A stretch of 7,761 bases of DNA from NCBI GenBank assembly GCA_003232445.1, contig QIJM01000187.1, forward strand, positions 1-7,761, written 5' to 3'. Below, one piece after another: positions 1 to 6,220 of the stretch (the first letter of the stretch is position 1; each line of letters starts with the position of its first letter). The notes below the pieces were generated by a model. The model was given only the letters and a program-made list of their open reading frames with translations. It searched no databases and was not told the DNA's origin. A program made the position numbers and the translations under genes. Origin of the DNA: Paraglaciecola arctica (GTDB lineage: Bacteria > Pseudomonadota > Gammaproteobacteria > Enterobacterales > Alteromonadaceae).

Positions 1-2
1 TC

Positions 3-215
3 AAACTACTCGTTGAAATGGATACTCGCCACGAAGATATTTGTGGTCATGCTATTAAGAAACTCTGTGAACGTGCTTACAATAAATTTAACCCGCTTAG
101 CGGGTTAAATTTAACGGCTAGTTGTTCATCTTCTCCATTTTCGAACATCATTGTTATGAAATCGAACGCCACACCTCCTTTTCCAGTTACCAAAAAGCCT
201 AACCAATTGATTTAA
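3..215 (+). CDS. Doubtful open frame entering from the left edge (3' end of an unknown gene, or spurious)
   Basis: This frame is open from the left edge to a TAA at 213-215; its first in-window ATG is at 18. Its first 27 or so residues (charged, with DTRHED and HAIKKLCERAYN) look moderately protein-like, but I recognise no family. The frame then runs through the palindrome at 83-113, reading KFNPLSGLNL, and ends in a Ser/Pro/Asn-rich tail that does not look like a folded domain. Reading through a perfect hairpin argues that the downstream half is not true coding sequence. It could be the end of a gene disrupted or extended by rearrangement, or simply noncoding. A frame-2 gene ending at a TGA at 14-16 is an equally possible upstream neighbour. 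Confidence 0.15.
   Translation, partial: KLLVEMDTRHEDICGHAIKKLCERAYNKFNPLSGLNLTASCSSSPFSNIIVMKSNATPPFPVTKKPNQLI
83..113. repeat. 31-bp palindrome: bidirectional terminator or regulator-binding dyad
   Basis: The two 14-bp arms, TAAATTTAACCCGC and its exact reverse complement, are separated by only TTA. As RNA this gives a very stable hairpin with a GC-rich core at the loop end and A/T tracts at the base on both sides, which is the form of a bidirectional intrinsic terminator. It would end transcription from whatever lies to the left. Alternatively, its centre is about 159 bp upstream of the predicted start of the sigma-54 promoter, the range in which NtrC-type activators bind palindromic enhancers. 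The sequence alone does not separate the two roles. It is too short for an integron attC site. Confidence 0.6.
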
Positions 216-230
216 AAGAATTATAAGTTT

Positions 231-245
231 TGGCACGATACTTCC
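231..245 (+). promoter_or_regulatory. Sigma-54 (-24/-12) promoter of the exporter operon
   Basis: The -24 element TGGCACG is a perfect match to the RpoN consensus. After exactly four bases comes TTCC at the -12 position, against consensus TTGC, so there is one mismatch at the normally conserved G. The spacing between the GG and GC positions is the required one. Transcription would start near position 257, giving a leader of about 38 nt before the GTG start of the adaptor gene. The call is strengthened by an NtrC-type sigma-54 activator encoded about 4.6 kb downstream. The -12 mismatch may lower promoter strength. Confidence 0.72.
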
Positions 246-251
246 TTATCT

Positions 252-269
252 ACTAAATGTACTAAATGT
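252..269 (+). repeat. Tandem 9-bp direct repeat at the predicted transcription start
   Basis: Two back-to-back copies of ACTAAATGT lie at 252-260 and 261-269, spanning roughly -5 to +13 relative to the start predicted from the sigma-54 promoter. This may be a replication-slippage duplication. It would change the length of the untranslated leader but no protein. No function can be assigned. Confidence 0.5.
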
Positions 270-294
270 AATTATTTGAAGTAAGTGATTTTTT

Positions 295-1533
295 GTGAAA
301 ATTGAGTTAACTCAGCGAAAACCATGGGGAAAATGGACAATAACGTCTTTGTTTATTTTGCTATCAGGTTATTCAATATATGTAGTGTCGAGTAAATCAA
401 CGAAATCCGTTTCCGCGGCAAGTTTGAGTTTTCAGACAGTTCAGCAAGGTGCTATAGATATATATAGTGGTGCCTATGGTGAACTAATTTCAGCCAAAGA
501 GCGTTTGTTAACCGCGCCAGCATTAGGAACAGTTTCAGAAATATTGGTACGTCCTGGCACAAAAGTAGCACCTGAGACGGTTATTGTGCATTTGTTTAAT
601 CCAAAACTAGAGCAAGAAGTTAGTGAAGCTCTTGGCGAATTAGCACAGCAGCAAGCGCGGCGTGAAGCTTATAAATATGAACAACAAAGCGAGTTATTAA
701 ATTATCAAGGTCGTATTGCGGATATTGAAGCCGAAATTGAAAAAGCACAACTTGAACTATCGGTAAACGAGGATTTAATGGGCTTGGGTGTCGCATCAAA
801 AATTGAATTGCAGCGAGCAAAATTAGCGGTAAAGCAAGAGTCGAGTCGTTTAGTCTTCGAAAAAGAAAAGTTTAAACAATTCATAGAAATGCAGAGATAC
901 CAGTTAACGCAGCGTGATATCACGATTACTCAGCAAGAATCACAAGTTGCCTTGTTACAGAAACAATTTGAAAACATGCATGTAAAAGCAGGCATTACTG
1001 GTTCATTGCAAACCTTAGAAGTTGAACTGGGACAAAGTGTCCAGTTAGGTGAATCTATTGCAAAAGTAGGTAGCGATGAAGAATTAATCGCGCTTATTCG
1101 TATACCGCAACATCAAGCTGATCAAATTGATATTAATGCCAAGGTTAATATCAATACCCAAAAAGGCATAATCAGTGGACACATTTCTCGCATTGAAAGT
1201 GTAGTAACGAATGGTTCTGTTTTAGCTGAAGCGTTACTTGATGGCGAATTAACCTCAAATGCCCGGCCTTCCTTAGCCATCTCAGCACAGGTTTTTGTAA
1301 AACATCAACCTGACGCTTTATATATTCAACAAGTTGCAGGTTTGCGACCGCGCAGCAAGCAGTCAATATTTATTCGCACAGATGCCGATTCTTTAGAACA
1401 ACGAGAAATTAGTTTTGGTGAGTTGTCTCAAGGTAATTTAATCATTACCCAAGGGTTGGCTAGAGGGGATGAAATAGTTAGCTCTGACACCAGTAAATTT
1501 AGCAAATTCAAACAAGTAACACTTACCGAATAA
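295..1533 (+). CDS. HlyD/MacA-type periplasmic adaptor subunit of an ABC exporter
   Basis: This 412-residue membrane fusion protein should link an inner-membrane ABC permease to an outer-membrane channel. Residues 1-13 are basic and cytoplasmic, 14-31 form one membrane anchor, and the rest is periplasmic. About 64-103 and 230-258 look like the two halves of a lipoyl-like domain (TAPALGTVSEILVRPGTKV; ITGSLQTLEVELGQSV). Between them, about 104-228 is a long Gln/Glu/Lys-rich helical hairpin, the usual contact with a TolC-type channel. Residues 262-335 fit the beta-barrel and 336-412 the membrane-proximal domain, including the typical GLARGDEIV. The start is GTG: an in-frame TGA at 286-288 rules out anything upstream and no nearby ATG exists. 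The ribosome site is weak (AAGTAAG). It is the first gene behind the sigma-54 promoter, 20 bp ahead of the ATPase gene. A MacA-like name is reasonable, but the substrate is unknown. Confidence 0.9.
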   Translation: MKIELTQRKPWGKWTITSLFILLSGYSIYVVSSKSTKSVSAASLSFQTVQQGAIDIYSGAYGELISAKERLLTAPALGTVSEILVRPGTKVAPETVIVHLFNPKLEQEVSEALGELAQQQARREAYKYEQQSELLNYQGRIADIEAEIEKAQLELSVNEDLMGLGVASKIELQRAKLAVKQESSRLVFEKEKFKQFIEMQRYQLTQRDITITQQESQVALLQKQFENMHVKAGITGSLQTLEVELGQSVQLGESIAKVGSDEELIALIRIPQHQADQIDINAKVNINTQKGIISGHISRIESVVTNGSVLAEALLDGELTSNARPSLAISAQVFVKHQPDALYIQQVAGLRPRSKQSIFIRTDADSLEQREISFGELSQGNLIITQGLARGDEIVSSDTSKFSKFKQVTLTE

Positions 1534-1553
1534 AACAGAAAAAGGATATTATC

Positions 1554-2249
1554 ATGAAAGAAGTCGTTAAAATGAACAACATACATAAACGCTATGATGG
1601 CCAACAATTAGAAACTCATGCACTGCAAGGTATCTCGTTAGAAATTAAAGAGGGTGAGTTTGTAGCTATAACAGGTCCTTCGGGTTGTGGTAAGTCTACT
1701 CTTCTCTCCATTATGGGGTTGATGGACTCTGCAAGCGAGGGTGAATATCTGCTAGCAAACATTAATACCTTTGGGCTTAAAGTTGACCAACGTACTCTCA
1801 TTCGCAACGAGCATATTGGTTATGTTTTCCAGTCTTTTAATCTGATTGATAGCCTTTCCGTGTTTGAAAATGTTGCCTTACCACTTGAACATCGAGGCAC
1901 TAATGAAGGTGAGATAAAGCAACGTGTAGAACAAGTTTTAACACAAGTAGATATGTTGCATCGTCAAAACTATCGCCCTAATCAACTATCTGGTGGACAG
2001 CAGCAACGCATTGCCATTGCACGTGCTTTGGTGGGGAAGCCTGATCTAATTTTGGTTGATGAACCAACTGGAAACCTAGACAGCAAAAATGGTGATCAGG
2101 TAATGGCATTACTTGAGCAACTTAACAAGGAAGGCTCAACAATTGTAATGGTAACGCACGACACCCGTTATTCACGTTGTGCTAATCGACAGGTTCAGTT
2201 ATTGGATGGGCAAATTGTTGTTGAGCAAATGCTAAAGGGGGTCGAATGA
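1554..2249 (+). CDS. MacB/LolD-type ABC transporter ATP-binding protein
   Basis: This 231-residue cytoplasmic ATPase powers the partner permease and is of normal length for the MacB/LolD/FtsE class, which couples ATP hydrolysis to work in the periplasm rather than to classic transmembrane passage. All catalytic motifs are intact: Walker A GPSGCGKST (41-49), Q-loop Gln93 in VFQSFNL, signature LSGGQQQR (145-152), Walker B LILVDE (165-170, catalytic Glu170), D-loop GNLDS (173-177) and H-loop His202. The ATG has a good ribosome site, AAAGGA at 1541-1546, seven bases upstream. The stop overlaps the permease start as ATGA, so the two are translationally coupled. It is a free-standing ATPase, unlike E. 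coli MacB, where ATPase and permease are fused. Confidence 0.96.
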   Translation: MKEVVKMNNIHKRYDGQQLETHALQGISLEIKEGEFVAITGPSGCGKSTLLSIMGLMDSASEGEYLLANINTFGLKVDQRTLIRNEHIGYVFQSFNLIDSLSVFENVALPLEHRGTNEGEIKQRVEQVLTQVDMLHRQNYRPNQLSGGQQQRIAIARALVGKPDLILVDEPTGNLDSKNGDQVMALLEQLNKEGSTIVMVTHDTRYSRCANRQVQLLDGQIVVEQMLKGVE

Positions 2250-4741
2250 GTTTAATAAGAAAAGCTCTTTTAAGTGGTGTAGCAAGAGTGTTCTCGCTAC
2301 CTAGATTAAGCATCCCGCTAATTTTAACATTGGGGTTAACGTTGGGAGCAGTTTTAAGTGTTATTGCCATTTCCTCAACCCTTTTATACCAACCATTAGA
2401 AGGGGTAAAAAATGAAGACTCCTTAAAAACGTTTGAGTACAGAATCAAAATGTCAGATACGTTAAGTGTTTCATATTGGAACATGAGTCGTTTGGCTTCT
2501 TTTGGTGAACGTTTTGCCGATATAGGAGAATGGGCAGGTATTTCACCTAATAATCAAGATATTGCAATTGATGACACTATTTACTCAACAACAAGTTATA
2601 CCGCTTCAAATAATATACTAGACATTCTAGGCGCAAAACTTTTGTTAGGAGATGACGTTTCTATGGCATCACCTGCTAAATATGTGTGGATTTCCGAATC
2701 ATTATGGCAATCAGCCTACGGTGGTATTAAATCTGTAGTGGGTAAACAATTAAATGCCAATAACCAAGACTACTTCATCGCTGGTGTTATTGAAGATGTT
2801 ATGGCAATTAACAGTAATCAAGAGCTTTTAAACCAGCAAGTGTGGTTTATAAAAGACTTAAGTGAAGTAAAAGTACAAGCGGATAATGTGGGTAATGTCG
2901 CTAACGATATTGACTATTTAATCGTTAAAACCCCTAATGGCCAAGTAAAGCTGCCAACATTAGAACAAACTGATGAATGGCTAGTTGATTACGTTACGCA
3001 GAATGTTGAAAGTGATGATCTCCAAATGTTTTTGGATTTTCTTTCCAATACCGATAAAGAAGTGATTGCACAAAGCTATCGCAGCAATATGTTAGGTGAT
3101 ACTGAAAATTTAATTATCGCTTTATTTGTCGCCGTTATTGGCTTGCTATTAATGGCGACGTTAAATCTACTGAATCTATTTATCGCCCACTATCAAGGGC
3201 GTACTAAAGAGTTTGCCATTCAAATCAGTTTGGGTGCCAGTTTATTGAAAGTAAAAACCTTAGTGCTACTGGAGAATTTAGCAAGCTTTTTATTGGCCGC
3301 CATCACCGGTTTACTGGTGGCAGGTTGGACCTTAAAAAGCCTACCATTAATTGCCGGCGACAGTATGCCTATGATCGATTCTATTAATATTAACACCTTA
3401 ACCATAATTGCCTCTGTTGCCATCATCTTCATACTTAATGTTTTATTTAGTGCCCTAGCCTTAGTCGATATAGATAAAAAAGCCTTAGCAAACAACCTAA
3501 ACAGCAGTGGTAAAGGTATACGAGCGCAAAGCAACCAGTATCTAGGCCGTGTGCTTATGATAGTGCAATTGTCTATCGCTTCTGTGTTACTCACAGCAAC
3601 GGTGATGATAACGGTGCAAAGCTATCAGTCCGTTTACCAAGATTTAGGTTACGAAATTAGCAATGGCTATAACGTTTCTATAAGCATTAATGATGACGAA
3701 TATATTACACAGCTAAGAGATTGGGATAATTATCAAGACAGTGAAGTAAAAACCTTACTAGCCGACGTTAGTGCACTTATAGAAAGTAAAGTACCGGATA
3801 GTCATGTGGTAATTCCTGACTTCGCACCACTTGCAGACGAACTGCGAGTAAGTGCTTTTCAAGATCAGGAAAATAATGGTCCACGTGTTATTTACCAAAA
3901 CAGAAGTTTGAGTAGTGATTTTTTCAGTACTTTTAACATTGAAATATTGGCGGGTGCTAATTTGACTCAATCGCAAATAAATAATGATGAAGAGCGCATT
4001 GTTATTGATGAAAACATGGCAAAGTCGATGTTTCCTGATTTAAAATATGATGAAATTATCGGTAAAACCATACAATTAAAGAACAGTGAAACAAATCCGC
4101 CAAACATCGTTACAGGTATAGTGGTCAATACTATCAGTCAGGCTGGTGTGACAGAACCCTTAGTTTTGCCAGCTGTATATTCTCATCGTATTGGTGCCGA
4201 TAGTAATTTACAGTTTACAGTGATGATACCTGAAGGGAGAACCATGTCAGCAGACATGATTGATGCTGAGCTTAAGCGCCAATTTCCTCGTTTAGCAAAC
4301 GTACAAGTTAGAGCGTTGCAGGACATTTGGCACCAACAAACCTTAAATCAACGAGTAAGTTTATGGATAGTAATTGTGATTACAGGCTTAACCTTATTTC
4401 TTGCGGCAATAGGTGTGGTGGGTTTAACACAAATGACAACTAACCATCGTAAATATGAATTGGCCGTGCGCATGGCAACAGGTGCCAAGCAAATGAAGTT
4501 GGTGCAATTTATATTGAAAGACGCGCTATGGATGTTAGTAGTCGGTTTAGGGTTAGGATTTATTGTTTCGGTACTTAGTTATCAACAATTAGAGCAACAA
4601 TTGGAAATGTTACCCAGTTTTAACTGGCTTGCGATGTCACTACTTGATATTGGTTTAATTGCACTTGTTGTTCTTTCGGTCATTATGCCCGCATGGCAGG
4701 TTATTAGAGCAGATCCAATGCAGGCATTACGTGAAGAATAA
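2246..4741 (+). CDS. Duplicated MacB/FtsX-type ABC transporter permease
   Basis: This 831-residue inner-membrane permease is built as two consecutive FtsX-like units. Probable membrane segments are at about 23-46, 287-315, 339-366, 382-406, 434-457, 703-729, 757-778 and 795-818. Large periplasmic MacB-type domains lie between segments 1 and 2 (about 47-286) and between 5 and 6 (about 458-702). Each unit carries the conserved cytoplasmic loop after its second helix (RTKEFAIQISLGAS at 319-332; HRKYELAVRMATGAKQ at 734-749), the expected contact with the ATPase. The C-terminus PAWQVIRADPMQALREE is typical of the family. One chain thus supplies what MacB makes as a dimer. The ATG overlaps the ATPase stop and follows a strong AAGGGGG (2235-2241). 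It should work with the adaptor and ATPase to expel a peptide, lipid-like or antibiotic molecule through a TolC-type channel. The substrate is unknown. Confidence 0.93.
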   Translation: MSLIRKALLSGVARVFSLPRLSIPLILTLGLTLGAVLSVIAISSTLLYQPLEGVKNEDSLKTFEYRIKMSDTLSVSYWNMSRLASFGERFADIGEWAGISPNNQDIAIDDTIYSTTSYTASNNILDILGAKLLLGDDVSMASPAKYVWISESLWQSAYGGIKSVVGKQLNANNQDYFIAGVIEDVMAINSNQELLNQQVWFIKDLSEVKVQADNVGNVANDIDYLIVKTPNGQVKLPTLEQTDEWLVDYVTQNVESDDLQMFLDFLSNTDKEVIAQSYRSNMLGDTENLIIALFVAVIGLLLMATLNLLNLFIAHYQGRTKEFAIQISLGASLLKVKTLVLLENLASFLLAAITGLLVAGWTLKSLPLIAGDSMPMIDSININTLTIIASVAIIFILNVLFSALALVDIDKKALANNLNSSGKGIRAQSNQYLGRVLMIVQLSIASVLLTATVMITVQSYQSVYQDLGYEISNGYNVSISINDDEYITQLRDWDNYQDSEVKTLLADVSALIESKVPDSHVVIPDFAPLADELRVSAFQDQENNGPRVIYQNRSLSSDFFSTFNIEILAGANLTQSQINNDEERIVIDENMAKSMFPDLKYDEIIGKTIQLKNSETNPPNIVTGIVVNTISQAGVTEPLVLPAVYSHRIGADSNLQFTVMIPEGRTMSADMIDAELKRQFPRLANVQVRALQDIWHQQTLNQRVSLWIVIVITGLTLFLAAIGVVGLTQMTTNHRKYELAVRMATGAKQMKLVQFILKDALWMLVVGLGLGFIVSVLSYQQLEQQLEMLPSFNWLAMSLLDIGLIALVVLSVIMPAWQVIRADPMQALREE

Positions 4742-4812
4742 TCTCTGACCACTTCTTGTGACATAGGTTTAAGTCTATACCCTAGTGATTTGAGTATAGT
4801 ATGTTGAATTAG

Positions 4813-4834
4813 AAGGCGATGCATTGATCGCCTT
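4813..4834 (+). terminator. Hairpin after the permease gene, probable terminator
   Basis: AAGGCGAT and ATCGCCTT form a perfect 8-bp stem around a six-base loop (GCATTG), followed by TCTTAT. The stem is good but the T tract is short, so termination is probably partial. It lies 72 bp after the permease stop and just before the response-regulator gene, suggesting that the exporter and the two-component genes are separate transcription units with some read-through possible. Confidence 0.6.
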
Positions 4835-4837
4835 TCT

Positions 4838-4843
4838 TATAAT
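4838..4843 (+). promoter_or_regulatory. Perfect -10-like TATAAT in front of the response-regulator gene
   Basis: This exact sigma-70 -10 hexamer lies just after the hairpin. If used, transcription would start near 4849-4851, at the ATG of the regulator. No acceptable -35 hexamer lies at 16-18 bp and there is no extended -10 TG, so support is limited. It would give the two-component genes basal expression independent of sigma-54. Confidence 0.3.
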
Positions 4844-4849
4844 AGTAGC

Positions 4850-6220
4850 ATGGAGATTTGCTTGAACCCAAAAAAAGCAACCATATTGGTCGCTGATGAT
4901 GATGAAGATATTCGCTTAGCACTCGAGTTATTATTGATGGCTGAAGGTTATCAGGTTATCGAAGCGCACAATGCTAAAGGTGTAATGATTAAAGCGAGCC
5001 ATCAGCAACCAGATTTGATTTTGTTAGATATGAACTTCAGCCGAGACACCACCAGTGGACGAGAAGGTATTGATATTCTATCACAGCTAAAATCTTATAA
5101 TATTCCGGTTATTTTAATGACTGCTTGGGGTTCAATTGAACTTGCAGTCGTTGGTTTAAAACAAGGGGCCAGTGACTTTATTGAAAAACCGTGGAATAAG
5201 TTAAAACTACTTAACAGTATTGAACAGCAACTTAGTTTTTCCCGTATTAAAGATGAGAACCAAGGCTATCGACAACTATTTGCCCAAGGAGACTCGAAAC
5301 CTTGGGTTTGTCATTCCAAAAGCATGCTTGATATCGAGCAACTCATCAAGCAAATAGCGCCTACTGATGCCAATGTGCTTATTTTAGGAGAAAATGGCAC
5401 CGGTAAGTCAGTTTTGGCCGAACGGATTCACCAGTTATCAAATCGCCTATCATCGCCTTTTATTTCGGTAAATATGGCAGCGATCCCTGAAGCCCTATTT
5501 GAAAGTGAAATCTTCGGTCACCAAAAAGGGGCATTTACCGATGCAAAACAAAATCGTGTTGGGCGATTTCAGTTAGCAAATCAAGGTACTTTGTTTTTTG
5601 ATGAAATTGGCTCTTTGCCCTTAGCGTTGCAACCCAAGCTTTTACGAGTTCTAGAAGTAGGACAATATGAAGTGCTAGGCTCTAGTCAAACTCAAACCAC
5701 CAACGTTAGACTCATTAGCGCAACCAATGCTGATTTAAATAAGTTAGTGGCAGAAAATGAGTTTCGACAAGATTTACTTTATCGCTTAAACACAATCGTA
5801 ATAACCATGCCACCACTACGTGAACGTTTAGAAGATATTCAGCCTTTAGTAGAAAATTTTATCGTTCAATTCTGCGCTAAGTATCACAAGACCAAATTAA
5901 GCATTAACCAAAGCGCTATTGATAAGCTGAAGCATCATAATTGGCCTGGAAACATTCGGGAGTTAAGTCATGCCATTGAGCGTACGGTATTGTTAGCAAC
6001 AACTCATAGAATATCAGCACCAGAATTACTGTTAGATAATGCAGATACTGACCGAAGTTCTATGAAATTGCAGCCGCTTGAGCAGGCTGAACGTTTACTT
6101 ATCGAAAAAACGATGTCAGTTACTTCAGGTCAAGTAATTGAAGCGGCAAAACTATTAGACATTTCCCGCAATGCACTTTATCGAAGGTTAGAGAAGTTTG
6201 GTATTAAGCATGAGTCATGA
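4850..6220 (+). CDS. NtrC-type sigma-54-dependent response regulator
   Basis: This 456-residue transcription activator has three domains. The receiver (about 10-130) has the acidic pocket DDDED (16-20), phospho-acceptor Asp60 in LLLDMNF, Thr91 and Lys113. The AAA+ domain (about 150-390) has Walker A GENGTGKS (180-187), Walker B GTLFFDEIG (246-254), the arginine-finger region FRQDLLYRLN and the sensor II motif WPGNIREL (365-372). The sigma-54 contact loop reads GAFTDA rather than the commonest GAFTGA. A Fis-type helix-turn-helix occupies about 427-452 (AAKLLDISRNALYRRLEKFG). Phosphorylation should drive oligomerisation and ATP-dependent opening of a sigma-54 promoter, most likely the one at 231-245. 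The ATG at 4850 has no ribosome site. A TTG at 4862 has GGAG six bases upstream and would remove only four residues, so it may be the true start. The 3' end overlaps the kinase gene by 11 bp. Confidence 0.95.
   Translation: MEICLNPKKATILVADDDEDIRLALELLLMAEGYQVIEAHNAKGVMIKASHQQPDLILLDMNFSRDTTSGREGIDILSQLKSYNIPVILMTAWGSIELAVVGLKQGASDFIEKPWNKLKLLNSIEQQLSFSRIKDENQGYRQLFAQGDSKPWVCHSKSMLDIEQLIKQIAPTDANVLILGENGTGKSVLAERIHQLSNRLSSPFISVNMAAIPEALFESEIFGHQKGAFTDAKQNRVGRFQLANQGTLFFDEIGSLPLALQPKLLRVLEVGQYEVLGSSQTQTTNVRLISATNADLNKLVAENEFRQDLLYRLNTIVITMPPLRERLEDIQPLVENFIVQFCAKYHKTKLSINQSAIDKLKHHNWPGNIRELSHAIERTVLLATTHRISAPELLLDNADTDRSSMKLQPLEQAERLLIEKTMSVTSGQVIEAAKLLDISRNALYRRLEKFGIKHES
4852..4855 (+). promoter_or_regulatory. 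GGAG ribosome site pointing to an alternative TTG start at 4862
   Basis: GGAG lies six bases before an in-frame TTG (4862-4864), good Shine-Dalgarno spacing, while nothing similar precedes the ATG at 4850. Starting at TTG gives a protein beginning MNPKKATILVADDD, a normal lead-in for receiver domains. Both starts keep every domain. Confidence 0.45.

Noticed and set aside
83..113. Integron attC site, because the palindrome contains GTTAAAT and ATTTAAC motifs resembling core sites
   Set aside because: The two motifs are only about 25 bp apart end to end with a 3-bp loop. attC sites are usually more than 55 bp long with separate L and R boxes and an unpaired central region, none of which is present.
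141..167. Direct repeat TCGAAC at 141-146 and 162-167, spaced 21 bp, as a regulator-binding pair
   Set aside because: The spacing of two helical turns is suggestive, but six-base repeats are common by chance and there is no dyad symmetry shared with the larger palindrome.
221..233. 13-base exact repeat TTATAAGTTTTGG shared with 6371-6383
   Set aside because: One 13-base match is about what chance gives in an AT-rich sequence of this length. The second copy lies inside the kinase coding region and is not followed by sigma-54 promoter elements.
3220..3594. Long minus-strand open frame inside the permease gene
   Set aside because: It lies opposite a well-supported membrane domain with intact family motifs, has no ribosome site, and its translation resembles no protein. 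It is a shadow of the real gene.
4331..4346. Second sigma-54-like -24 element (TTGGCACC) inside the permease gene
   Set aside because: There is no TTGC-like -12 element at the required spacing (AACC instead), and it lies within coding sequence far from a downstream gene start.
4775..4800. Inverted repeat CTATAC/GTATAG in the gap after the permease, as an operator
   Set aside because: The arms are only six bases and AT-rich, with a 14-base spacer. This is within chance expectation and has no supporting promoter.
6198..6212. TTG at 6198 as the start of the histidine kinase
   Set aside because: The nearest purine-rich stretch (GAGAAG, 6191-6196) is only one base away, too close for a ribosome site. 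The ATG at 6210 gives a normal coupled overlap and a standard short N-terminus.
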